Source: Pelargonium tetragonum | Taxonomy: Eukaryota; Streptophyta; Magnoliopsida; Geraniales; Geraniaceae | Reading direction: 5' to 3' | DNA: 64,000 nucleotides | NCBI GenBank assembly: GCA_036897445.1 | Contig: JAYMTL010000090.1 | Coordinates: 1 to 64,000 of the forward strand | Shown here: positions 49,030 through 60,452 of the stretch, one piece after another | Position numbering within the stretch: position 1 is the first letter of the stretch | How the letters are laid out: every line of letters begins with the position of its first letter | Notes under the pieces: model-generated | Told to the model about the DNA's origin: nothing | What the model saw: only the letters and a program-made list of their open reading frames with translations | Database searches by the model: none | Program-made: the position numbers and the translations under genes

Positions 49030-50748
49030 GGTTAGTGCGTAAGAAGAAGCCTATATAAAAAATAGGGAAACGTATCCCGTAAATGTACGAACGATTTATC
49101 TTGGTTGCCCTTAGTCTTTCCTGATCCTGATTTGTTCTATTAGTTATTAGTCTGGCACAAAAGCCTTATTAGCTCTAGCGCTTTCTCTCCCTTTTTCTAA
49201 TTTATAATGTAATGCTGTTACAAACTTGATATTATGGGTTAAAAGAGGTCCCTTCATCTGAGAATTTTCTTAGATGGTAGGCAGGCAACCTTGGGTAGGG
49301 GCACCTTTAATCGAGATTATCGGCCTTTCTCTCTTTTAAGTGTACTAGGATTAAGATATATGTAGACCCCGATTCTTTTTCTTTTTCAGAGTTGTGTAAG
49401 CCAGTACCTCTTCTCGACAGCCTTATTTTTGATAGCTTTCTTATCTGCGATACCTTCTTGTTAAGGGGGTGTTTAGGCTTAGCTCTTTTTAATAATTAAG
49501 TTTTAGTAAGAGTAGCTTCGTTATATTAACATAGCCTTTATTTACTCTTCATAAGCCATAACTATATTCTTCCTGTTGTTAGGCTTCCTTTCTTCCTTAA
49601 CTTACTAAATCAAAACCATCCTGCGTGCTGTAAAACACGGGAGCTTCCCTAAGTCTTTTTTATTTAAGAAACTCCTTTAAACCCAATAGCGCGTTAACAG
49701 GATCAAGAAGAAAACAGACTTATACAAAATAGCTACTAAAACTAGGAAATTCTGGTATAAGTATAAGATATCATACCTTTCTTAAACCCGGCAATTCAAA
49801 CTCTACCTTAAAACCCCTCTGTAAGACTTTACAACTCATATACTTTATTTCATTCCTCCTATCCTAAATTTCCTTTATTAAGAGAGTGCCTTGAAAAAGC
49901 AACACTCAACGTGGATCCCTCCCCTATGCCTAGAGTTAGCTTGTTAAAAGCGAGACACCCCGCGGGAATCTCATGTATATAATACAAAGGAAATTCTCTA
50001 CGTAGCGGGTCTACTATGCATACCTATTAGTCTTTTTTCGAACTAGCTTTTGGGAGGGCCCTATCACGTGGTTAAATTCCTTATATTGCTTAGCCATAAC
50101 TGGAGGTCACAGAAATTAAATAGATCAACAAAACCCTATTCAACAAGACATAAAGAAATTAAAAGGCAATTTAAAAGTCAAAAAACATGAGTTAGCCTAT
50201 CCAGTAAGCATTTTTTTTATGCATTTAACAGTTTTATTTATGCCTGCTTAGAAAGATCTTTATAGCTCCTTTAGGCTTTAGAAACTGATACCAGGAAACT
50301 TCCTCCTACGCTTCTCTCCCTCACAACTCCTTATGCTAAACCCGGTAAATAAGAAGACTCCTTACACCCACTCAATCAATTAAATACTTTACCGTAAACC
50401 ATGAAAAGATAAGGAATTAGAGAATATGGATGAAATACAATCATGCCCAAGTTATTATCTAGAATATCTTTTATTCGCTGTTTGGGTACTGAATAAGGTT
50501 GGTTTTTTTATCCCAGCTTTTAACAGGGCTTGTACGAGAAATTCTTTAGTTGCTTACTCTATTTTAGAATGAAAGGGATAATACCGGTCAGGCCTTCCCT
50601 CCCTACTAATAGACTCCTACTAGTATTACCTTATAACAATTAAAGAACAAGTAAGCGCACAACCTTAGAGCAGCTTACCCTCTGTTTACTTATATATATG
50701 AAAAAGCAGAGGATGGGATCTTACAAAACAGGGCCTATGCCAAGGAAA
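49030..50748. other. gene-free stretch
   Basis: No frame of 60 codons exists. GGGA and TCCC near 49065-49078 form a small hairpin. GGATCC is at 49913-49918 and GGGCCC at 50056-50061. CGGGAATCTCATGTATATAA near 49972 closely resembles text near 63041 with one base missing there. No other structure is seen. Confidence 0.55.
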
Positions 50749-50775
50749 ACCCTTAATAAAGTAAAATAGACCCCT
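50749..50775. repeat. 27-bp dispersed exact repeat, copy 2
   Basis: Identical to 18569-18595 in the same orientation. The left flank (AAGGAAA) and right flank (TAGATCTGG) do not match copy 1, so the boundary is sharp on both sides. No target-site duplication is visible around it. Confidence 0.85.
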
Positions 50776-51148
50776 TAGATCTGGTTACGTATTTATAGAG
50801 CAGGACTCCCCACACTTAAAATTTTACTGATATCCCAAGTTAGTATACTTTCAATGACAAAATCCGGAGTATAAAAATTCAGAAAGCCACATCAAAAAGA
50901 ACTAAAACTAACAAAGAGTTCTTTAGACTGGATTCTAGATTTAGGGAGAGAGTACAAAAAAAATCTTACTCTTCGGAAAGACCCTCGGATTTATAAGCAA
51001 TAAATTTTATATTAATATAGACTTATTTACCATATTCGCAAAGAAGGGCGCTACAATGCAAGAGTAATTAAGGTCAATGGCTTATTTTTATGAAAAAAAG
51101 AAGTTTTAGCACATAAAAGGCCTCAGGTTTTTTGAGTTATTTCATTTC

Positions 51149-51876
51149 TTGAGTACTTACTTAAAGGAATTTTCGGCTTTTCCGCAGCCTAACAAGAAAC
51201 CTGAGACAAAGTCAAAGCTAGAACAGTTTGCGTATTTACTAGAGATTCGAATGAAAACCGCTTTAATTCGGGAAAAAAAAGGCCCTTGCTCGGGGTACGA
51301 AATGAGTTATCGAAATAGAGAGCTTTTTTGACCTCCACAATATAGAAATTCCTGGGATCGACCTATATGTCTTACAAATACTCAGGATTCCCTTGCTACC
51401 TACACTTTTTAAGTAAGGTTGCTATGAGCAATCCAACCTTTATTTGTAAACACTTTTAAGTCTTGTGTTATATGATAATAAAAAGGATTCTATTTCCATA
51501 AGCGCAGGGGTTCCCGTTTTTAGGAAGACTTTTAGGTATAAAATAGGGTCTACTAAGTACATTATGTTTCTTTTAGAAGAAAAAAGGGGTTCCTTTTTTA
51601 AAAAAGAAAGTAATTTAAATAGTATAAGGACGCAAAAGCTTGTAAACCAGAAAAAAGTACTGTTTTATAGATAATTTGGTAAAATAGATGCGTAGAAGTC
51701 TCCGTTATAAGAACATGCCAGAAGTCTTGGATTTTCTCGAGAAATTTGTTAGAATAGTAAGTAACGAGACTTTATCTCTTAAAGGGATGGGGTTTCCGGC
51801 AGAAGGTAATGTAATTATTGAGATTAATATAATATATCTGGTTGGTTCGAGTAGGCGTGCCCTCTTTTTAATTTAA
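51149..51876 (+). other. three short plus-strand frames in a row
   Basis: Frames of 60 (51149-51331), 69 (51465-51674) and 62 codons (51688-51876) follow each other on one strand, with gaps of 133 and 13 bp. All are Lys/Arg/Glu-rich because the plus strand is purine-rich here. The first starts at TTG, the second at TTG and the third at ATG. None has a motif I recognise. Chance clustering is likely; a frameshifted or spliced gene is the alternative, but the three products show no common theme. Confidence 0.1.
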
Positions 51877-52307
51877 CTTAAATCAAGAAAAGAGACCGAG
51901 ATACTTAATTAGTTTAGTTAAACCAATTCTGGGACCCCCTGTATGCTTTTTTATTCTATACTTCCTTCTTTTTACTAATAGTATTGGATCAGATGTACTT
52001 AGCTACCAGTCCAATTATTGAGTATAATCCGTGAAGTGAAAAGGGGAAGTTAAATAAAGGAAATCCTTAGAAAGGCCTAATTATAGAAATAACTAAATGC
52101 AAATCCAGGAAAGGTGGACTTGTTTGTAGCATAAAAAGATATTTATACAAAGTCAAAGTTCCTTATAGAAAAGTAGAATTAATCGAATCGAGTTAAGTAA
52201 GGAAGTACTATCCGTCGTGCATATAAGGGCCTCTTTCAGTAAAAGGGATTCCTCCACCTGTAAGGGAAGTGCTAGATTGACTAAACAGATGCTGGTGAGC
52301 CGCTACC

Positions 52308-52323
52308 CCTTAGATATCTAAGG
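52308..52323. repeat. 16-bp perfect palindrome
   Basis: CCTTAGATATCTAAGG is a perfect palindrome. About two of this size are expected by chance. It shares TTAGAT/ATCTAA with the longer palindrome at 59762-59783. Confidence 0.4.
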
Positions 52324-55300
52324 CACTTATTTCTTTTAAAAAGGAATAGGTTTGCTTTTCCCCGGATATCTTGTCAGAGTATTCCAAATATACTACTTAT
52401 TAGTTACCCGGACAGTTAGTTTTCTAGGAAAAGTCTAGTAAAACAATCTCTATTTTATAAGTTTACTTAGCAGTAACAAGGATCTTTTAGAATTTAACTG
52501 TATGGGCTAGGCTTATTAGCTAAAAGGAAGAAAATTAGGTATTAGACTTCTTAGTGTAAAGCTTTTGGCGTAAATACCTAAACAAGGGTTTACTTTATTT
52601 CCCTGCTATTCTTTGGCTTAAAAAACACAAAAAGACTAGGTGCTCTTAAAGGTTTAATAGAGAATCCGGAACAAAACCTATCTAGGCTGATAAAGAAAGC
52701 GTTTTCCTTACTTAATTAAAACCAAAAAGGAGATAAACCGAGGAACTATCAAAAATGTGAGTTGTGAAAAGTATGCAACATTAATTTTACTTGATAATTT
52801 TCTGTTAGCTTAAACTCCTTGGGCCCGAGAAGTGGGCTGTGTACGCTTTAAGCGGGAATTTCCTAGTTTGCTTTTAATATAACCTTAGTTTGGTAACAAA
52901 ACGGATCATTTAGAGTTGATTAAAACTTTTTATTTGCAAATAGCGTTTATTTTAGTGCTAAATCTAAGTATTTATTTCAAGCAAAGGTGGGATACCGTTC
53001 TTTCAGCCAGGTTTTAGCTCTCATTTTCAGGACACCTATCTAATCTAAGGGGGCGCCAAAGGTATGTTTTAATAATTTACTCGCGTTTTCCTTTAGCGAG
53101 CTCTACTTTATTCTATAAAACCGGGTTTATTGAACCCTTTAAAAACCAATCTCCTAAGTAGTAACTTAAAGTTTTATTCTATGAATAAGGAGCTCTCTTA
53201 AGTCTCTTTAAAAAGGAAAACTCCTTGTTAATGAACTCCCCTGTTTTAGATGCCTACTACCTAGAATACCCATCAACTGCTTACTTGAATTATTAGAACC
53301 TCTTTTACTTATTATTACCCGTACTAAAACCTAGCCTAGAGTACTTAAAGGAGACTCCTAGCTTTTATTAGACCCCAATACTATGAGTAAAGAATTCCTG
53401 CTTTTACAATATTTCTATATACATTCGATACCCCGGGTTTTTAGCAAGACTTACCCTTGTACTTCATTTAAATTACTACATTCCTTTTAAGAGTTTCAAA
53501 GCCCCGGAGCAAACTGAAAATAAAGGCTTGTTTAACAGCCAAGTAAGAGTCTCATGCCAAACTTCTTTACTAGGAACTAGGAAAGACTCGAATTCTTATC
53601 TATCTTACTATAAAGATTGTCGCTTTTATCAGTTACACGAAAAAGAAAGTAGCTCCTGTGGAATAAAGGAAATTTTAGGGCTTTGCCTATGTTAGAATAT
53701 CTTCTTGAAACCCTCTCTTATAAAAAATTTAAGGATATCCGAATAGTAAAGTCAAACCTGGCGCGAATCCAAATAGAACCGTACTCATCGAGCAGGAAAT
53801 TCAAAGTGGACATAAAATAGACATCCGCATAAAAAGTAAAGTATATCAAATAGATTGTAGGGGAATCCTCTAAAATTAGAAAGATGTTAAACTTTTTATA
53901 GAGATTTACAGTATATAACATAGTAATACAAGGAGTGGCGCTTACTATATAGCTAATTAAGTAAACTCTAGGACCACCTGGGGCTTATATAGCTGCACTT
54001 GGCAATAAAAGGTAGCGACCATTACTTAAGGTATATTAAAAGCTCCTGCTTAAATCTAAATAAAACCTATAATTAGCTTAGAAAAACCGCTAAAGAGCAC
54101 TAAATTTATAACGAAAATTACATAATTAAAGGGGCTTATAAAAGGAGTATTCTAAATTTGATTTGGTGCTAGGATAGAGGGTATAAACAGCACCTCCTTA
54201 TTATAAAAAGTTTTGCTAAGCTACTAATAGGCTTTGCTCCTCTTCTTTGTAGCTCGAAAAGTGAGGAAGTCTTATTTCTTTATATAACTTAAAAACCTAA
54301 ATCGAAAGTCGAGAAGTAAGTAAAGAACCCCCCCTGCTGATTAGAAAGGCTATAGGCAGAGAGAGTCGAAAGTCTAAATAAGCATGACTTTTTATTCGGG
54401 TCTTCCATTCCAAGAGTCGGGGAGGTTATACCTTACTGTTGGTATGTAAAAGGTTTCCTAAATCTTTGAAATCTGGATTGTCCCCCCTTTTAAGGAATAA
54501 GTCATTGTGTCTTGGTTACTTCGAGGCTGCTAATTTAGATAGTCTTTTTTTGCTAGTTGAAGGAGCCTTTGGAGTCAGACCCTCGTCTCGGGAAATTTTA
54601 GATCCTATTCTTTATTTCAAAATAACCCAAGCTAATCCTTTGTATGCCATATCCATATATTGACTTCCGACACAGGGCTTAAGCTTATCGCTTTAGACTG
54701 GGAAGTGGAATATTGTGCGGGTCCCTGCAGTGCAGTTAGAATATAGAATTTCTTTGCTTATTCTCCAAGATAGGCAGGAATTCAGTAACTAGATGAAAAC
54801 CCTTAGACCTACCAAAAGAGCCACCAGAAATTCTGTAAAAACGAGTTGTATTCTGGTAAAAGCAACTGACCAATAGCACTTAATTCTTAGATTGAACTCT
54901 TAGAGCAAGCAAGGAAAATATAGGGCCTTTATATAAAGTAAAGTAGAAACAAATTCACATTATCAGGTAACTCCTATATTATATTTCATTTACCAAAAAC
55001 TCCTTTTATTAAGGACCTCCAAGTATATCTGCCTTTAGTCTTTAGTGGGGCTGTGTCAATAACGAACAGTTATATTCTATAAAATAACTTGAAAAAATCT
55101 CATTTAGGATCAGGAAAAGGGAGAACTCATCTCGAAAGTTTTTTTAGGATCTCGTCTTATAAAAGGGATTAGAGAAGAAAGTCTCTTCATGAGGTTGTGC
55201 TATTATATAATTATATCCAAAAGGGTTTAGCTAGAGCCCTAATACGGATAACTTTCTTAAGTACAAGTTTTATCACTAAGGAAGGGGGTTCCTTGTTCTT

Positions 55301-58300
55301 TTGAAGCTAAACTCATAAGGTTAAATCTTACTCTTTCTGATGACTTATCGGGCTTAGGAAGTTCTAATAACTAAACCAACAAATTCTTGTTGCAGTTCGT
55401 TCTTTTATTTGTATTTTGATTAAAGTGAAGTAGAATTACCAGGTGCGGAGTTCCTGTTATTAGAAACTTTTTCGTCAATATTCTGTTCTTTTTTGAGGGT
55501 CCCTGACTCCAGTATTGGACCAAAAGCGCCGCATATTGGACTTAAGATATCCTTGATTTAACACCTCAAATTTAGGAAAGCTTAAGATCTTTATTATAAA
55601 GCCTGTGCAATTTAATACATTCAAAGGTAAACTTCCCCTTATTACCCACAAAATCAAACTTTTATATCAAAAAGTACTGTAAGGGAGGGAATTGCATAAG
55701 ACTCAAAGCCCTAATTTGAAGCTATTTTGACTTTTATTAACCTAGTTTTACAGTAGTGGGTTTTTCTTCGTGATTGCGCCCTTTATATACTTGATATATA
55801 CCTGTATTTGACTTAATCTAGTTAGACTTTGCCTGGCAAATCGTTACTCCTGAAAATCCGATAAGAATATAGGAAAATAGAAAGCGGGATAAACGCCTAT
55901 AAAGTTAACGAGAGTCGTTATTAAGGGGTGCTAATAGTGCTCTTTTTAGTATATTTTGTTTTAGTATACTCAAATTCTCTTGGTACTTGATATCTATAAA
56001 GGATTCCCCCTTTTTGCTTTGTAGAATCCTAACAAGTCGTAACCCATGTGTTTTTGTACAGGATTTCGAGTAACGAGTACTCTATAAGGGGATAAGCCTC
56101 AACCAAAATCTACGGAATTTAAAAGGCAAGATTTTTAGTTGCTGTTTGTATGCTTTAGCTTTTAGGAAGTTTTTTTTATCTAGACCGCTCCTTTTAACTG
56201 TCTTTTATTGTAAGGATTTGTATTGAACTCCAGAAAAGCCAAGTAATAGCTATCCAGCTAGAATCTAAGGAATTGGAAGTTTAATAAGAAAAGAAGAGGG
56301 AGGAAAAAAGATAAGAAATATTGGCTCTTCTAAAAAAGCTTCAAATAAACCTTAAGAAGCAGCTAAACATGCGATAAATGTAAGCACTTTTGGGGTTTTC
56401 GACTTAAAAAAATACTAGATATCTTTAGCTTAAACTATTTACCTTTAATATAAAGTCTTCTTATTCCTGAATTTTTAAGCTAAAGTGTAGCACTTCATTT
56501 TGTTCCTCAGGATTTTCTTAAGTCAGCCTCTCTAGAATAGTAGGCTAAGGTAGTTACCTACTTCTTTTCCTGATCCAGTTAGTATATAGGATATTTAGGA
56601 GTCCACATTCTTAAAAAGCTTTCTCTCTCAAGTTTTTACTGAAATAGATGGAATACCTTACAATTGAGTCAGTTTTTCATCTAAAAGGAATTCAAAACTT
56701 TTAGAAAATGGAATCTAGGTTCTCTCTAGTTCAACCCAAAGAAGCCTTAACTTCTTTTGTAAAAGGTAAGGAGGGATTACGTTTAAGAGTCCCTCTGTTT
56801 CGTAAGGAGTTTCTTTTGTGGCCATGACTAATTTATACTAGGTTCCTTGGTAATAAATAAAAGAGGGGTCAGTCAAGGCGTTTCCCGGGGTTTCCTAAGA
56901 GTCTTCCTTTTTAGAAATCCTTTGGTTTTAAAGGGCAGTCCGTGTATGTATATAGGAAGTGGTTTTGCTTATTCGGATATAGACCCTGGTTCTAAACGAG
57001 TCAAGGAATATCCTTTAAATAAAGTTTTCTAGTGCTATTGACTAAAGGGATTTTGAAGAGTAAAAAAAGAGTTATTAGAGTCTTTTCCAAATGGGTAAGT
57101 CTAAAGTTGTTATAGAACCAGGTATTCTCTTAGTTTGTGCGCTTATGATAAGAACAAATTCAGCAAAATCTTATTTATAAAAAGGGGCTCATTAACGGTA
57201 GCCCTTTTCTAGTCTGCGTGAGTAATAAAAACATAGGAAAGAAATTCTATTAACAGGTAACTTTCTCGGGTTATAGTTAAAGCAAAGAACTTTGAGCTTT
57301 GTATTGAGTAAATTCCAGTTAAAGTTTTAAGGTAATGGTAAGGATTCTCAGGGTTCGGCTGGTTCCTCTATTCTATAAAACCTAGTAAATTAAGTAAGAA
57401 TGCTAGCGCTCTCTCTTGCTTGGTGGGGCTTTTTTCTAGACAAGAAAGTTTCTAGGTCTAGGATAGGGTTGTTAAATGTAAATCAATATGGCTGCTTGAG
57501 AGGTTCTAAGAATTGAGTAGGAGAAATTTCGGCTGATGGGAATAAAACTTATGTATTACTGTACTCTGTGTTCTGTTATAGCTTTTAAGCGAGGTGTAGC
57601 TCTGAAACGGTGCTCTTTGGTTTCGTCTTCAATCATTAAATCTTTGTTACCCTTTACGTTTTCTCGAAAAGTCCTTTATTAAGGAATTCTGGTTATAAGA
57701 TATCTTTAAAAGAAGTAGCGGTGGATAGATTTCTAGTGTAATCAATAACGACAAAAAAGGAATCCGGTTGTAGATCAATCTTAGTAATTTAGAGAAGTAT
57801 AGGAGTCAAACAATGAAAGAGGTATTGTAAATAAAATACTGTATTTCGGCTTTTTAAGATAAAAGGCGTTTCTCTTAGACTTTGGAAATTCTGTAAGTGG
57901 AATCGCATGTTAGTGTTAGAAGGTGGCTCGCTAGTTGACCGCTTTTAATCAAATTTACACTCGGTAAACAGAATGGAAGTCCCCGGTTTGAATCCGTTCG
58001 CGTAGTTAAGCTCTAGTAAAATAGGTTTATAAAAAAAGTTTTTTCCTTTAGAGATATTCCAGTTTAATTATTACCAGGAATAAGAAATTCCAAATATTCT
58101 AAGGCTGCGAATGCCTAGCTTTTAGGGAGGTCACGCGTGGAAAGATATAGGAAGGATGCTCGCTAATAGAGAGTCCGTTAGTTGGTAAATACAACAAGGT
58201 CATTTGAGAAAGCCCCCTTTTTAATTTAAGGGCTACCCTATAAAATACAAAGGGTTGGATATAATAAATTCTTTTTATGGTACTAAAAAGTTAAGCGGCC

Positions 58301-58789
58301 CCTCTTCCCGTCCTTATTAATTAGTTATTTAAGAATTCCACAAAGACTAAAGAGCCTCCTGAACTGGACTTCATTTATACTGATTACTCGAGCTTGGCTT
58401 AAAAAAAGGGAAGATAATCTTAAATAGGGCATCCTTTTCTTAATAATGATGGGTGAAAAATTTCATGTAAATACTCTATTGGGTTGCCCAGATTTCTCAC
58501 AAAAGGGTTTTTAGATTGGGGACTAAAAAACTCCGTTTAGAAGTTCCTCTTAAAAAGTAAAGGGGACGGGGGTTCTTAAAAAAGAAGTGGCAGAATCTAA
58601 CTCAGACCATGTTATGAGGACACAGAAATAGAGGGTTATCCTCATAAAAAGCTCTTGAATTACCTTATAACCAACACATAATGCTTACCCTTTTCTTACA
58701 CAGACGGTCTCTTGGTTCGAAACCCGGTAATAAATAGAAAAAAAGTAACCCGACTTAATTAAAACCTATTTACTATTCCTGAAGCTGCT

Positions 58790-58930
58790 TTACTTACAAA
58801 CTGGGAAGCATAGCTGTTGTTAATATTTCTATTACTTATTTTATTAGCTAAAATCTGTAACTGTATCCGCTTCTTTTGAGCCTTATCATCTTAACAGCTA
58901 TAGCTAGAGTAATATTCTTACCCCCTTTTT
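58790..58930 (-). repeat. CTG/TAC-rich island, copy I
   Basis: T-rich plus strand with GCTGTTGTTAAT, CTGTAACTGTATCC and ACAGCTATAGCTAG words. On the minus strand it reads GGATACAGTTACAG and AGCTATAGCTGTTAAG, similar in texture to the other islands, and shares GATACAG with copies D, E and F. No long match to another copy was found, so its membership is weaker. Confidence 0.28.
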
Positions 58931-59761
58931 ATTCCGCACTTTTCTTCAATTAATCTCGCAAACAGCTGCATTGATTCTCTTTTCTTACAGCAGACTTTCC
59001 TAGAAAAATCCCTGTCTCCCTTAAATACCAAAAAAATAGCGACTGAAGTCGAGTAGCTCAAAAACCTGTCGTACTAAGGACTGCCCCCTTTTTAATAAAA
59101 GTTTCTTTGACTTACTCCTAAATGACGAAACTAACAACAAGGAAATCCTTCTTTATATTTACTTATTTACCCAAAAAGCATAAGCCTTCAGTTATACTGC
59201 ACTTTCCTACCGGGTGCCTCTTTAATTACTAATAATTGTAAACAGAAGAAAACTATTCTTATCATTTTATGGGGAAAAGCCCCCTTCTTCTACTAATATG
59301 AATATGAGCGCCCCTTTAGATACAATGCCCTGGCCTTGTACTTGAAATACTTACCGCAATTTGTTTTAAAATTCTAAATTACAGTCTTTTACCTGTGTCT
59401 GTGCGCTTTAGCTTAAAAAAATGCTTTATCTGTTCTTGCTTCTAAAAAAAAATCTAATTCCCTTAAAAACTTTTACGCACCTAGAAATGGATGGAGTAGC
59501 ACAATCCGAAACGGGAACCAGAAATATAGGAACACTCATACAGAGGACTCCCCAGGGCCCTCCTTAGGATTCTTTAGCAGCTAGTACAATCTTAATATAG
59601 CTCTAGAGACTCATTCTCTTGGGTCAGTTTAGCAAAAGGAGTGATTTTATATACAGAACAATTTGTACGCAGGTGTGTTAAAACAAATTTAGGGTACCCC
59701 TTAAAGTCCCTCTATTTACATTTTTTAAGCTTTTAGAGCCCGGTTTCATATCCTTTTGGGG

Positions 59762-59783
59762 TTTTTAGATATATATCTAAAAA
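59762..59783. repeat. 22-bp perfect palindrome
   Basis: Eleven bases on each side match without a spacer; the left half is TTTTTAGATAT. It is preceded by TGGGG and followed by GAAAAG. I expect about 0.04 such perfect palindromes by chance in this window. It could extrude a cruciform or form an RNA hairpin on either strand; the A5/T5 ends make it look terminator-like in both directions, but the stem is almost pure AT. Confidence 0.5.
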
Positions 59784-60433
59784 GAAAAGATAGGCTTAAA
59801 AGAGGATTGTAGGGTCCGTTCCTTGGGGTATAAGTTTCCGTATCATACTCTTTATAACTTGCCAGTTGGGGTATAACTAAGTAATAAAGTAGCGACCCTT
59901 TTCTCTGAATTTCCTTTATCTCTGAGCTAGTATTCTTCAGTTTTTTCTTAGTATTGGTGTAGAGTACCCTTATTTAATTTGTTTAAAGAGCATTTTCCTG
60001 TAATAGACAGTATACGCACCTTTTCAAGATCAGGGTTTCTTTTATAGAATCTAAGCTCTGCTTTATTGAAGTTATCCGTTTTCTAATTTTATTGCCTTGT
60101 TTTTGTATTACCAAGTTCCGAAAATCCGGGACTTTTTATCAAGTAAGGTCTTCATCTTTCTGTTAAGCTTTTTATTATATTAGGGGGTGCCCCACTTTAA
60201 AGTAAAAGATTTGCTGCCTATTTATTTGGGTAGATACTCCTAGAGTTATAGTACAAGTCTGCAATTTGCCTTTCATTTTCCTAGATTGCCTAGTTTGTAA
60301 GCAGTGGCATTAACTTCTTTTTACTTTTGTTTTGATGTAAACCTCTTTAAAAACTGGGGTAATTATAATCCTGAAGCTTACTTTGATGCTCATATTTGTA
60401 TTATCCAAAGTACTAACCTAATTAAACTGCATT

Positions 60434-60452
60434 GGTTCAAATCCAGGCATCT
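60434..60452 (+). other. T-loop-like box, partner of 48838-48856
   Basis: GGTTCAAATCCAGGCATCT. Four of five T-stem pairs form here (60432-60435 with 60443-60446, one of them G-T). No D-arm or acceptor partner was found upstream. It lies inside a 66-codon frame that I take as chance. It may be a decayed tRNA end or a dispersed short repeat. Confidence 0.22.

Larger units (their letters stand above)
50776..58789. other. gene-free stretch with GC-rich clusters
   Basis: No gene is visible. Besides three plus frames listed separately, frames of 67 (53718, minus), 74 (54439, plus), 60 (55475, minus) and 61 codons (56847, plus) match nothing. GGGCCC is at 52821-52826 and a seven-C run at 54328-54334. 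CGGTTTGAATCCG near 57984 was examined as a tRNA T-arm and rejected. TTGGTTCGAAACCCGG near 58711 has four of five T-stem pairs but no other tRNA part. The plus strand is T-rich around 55.7-57.0 kb. Confidence 0.5.

Noticed and set aside
54008-54030. AAGGTAGCGA, another piece of the same rRNA stretch
   Set aside because: Ten bases only, lying 33 kb from the other piece and with no matching flanks. Fragmented rRNA genes exist in some mitochondria, but one 10-mer is not evidence.
57970-58000. CGGTTTGAATCCG as a tRNA T-arm, with CTTTTAA at 57942 as a Lys anticodon loop
   Set aside because: The T-loop should begin TTC, and neither the anticodon nor the acceptor stem pairs.
41588-58768. CCCGACTTAATTAAAAC at 41588 and 58749 as a repeat or rRNA piece
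   Set aside because: A 17-base exact match is expected about once by chance in this window, and it lacks the GTT needed to match the rRNA motif GACTGTTTAATTAAAAC.
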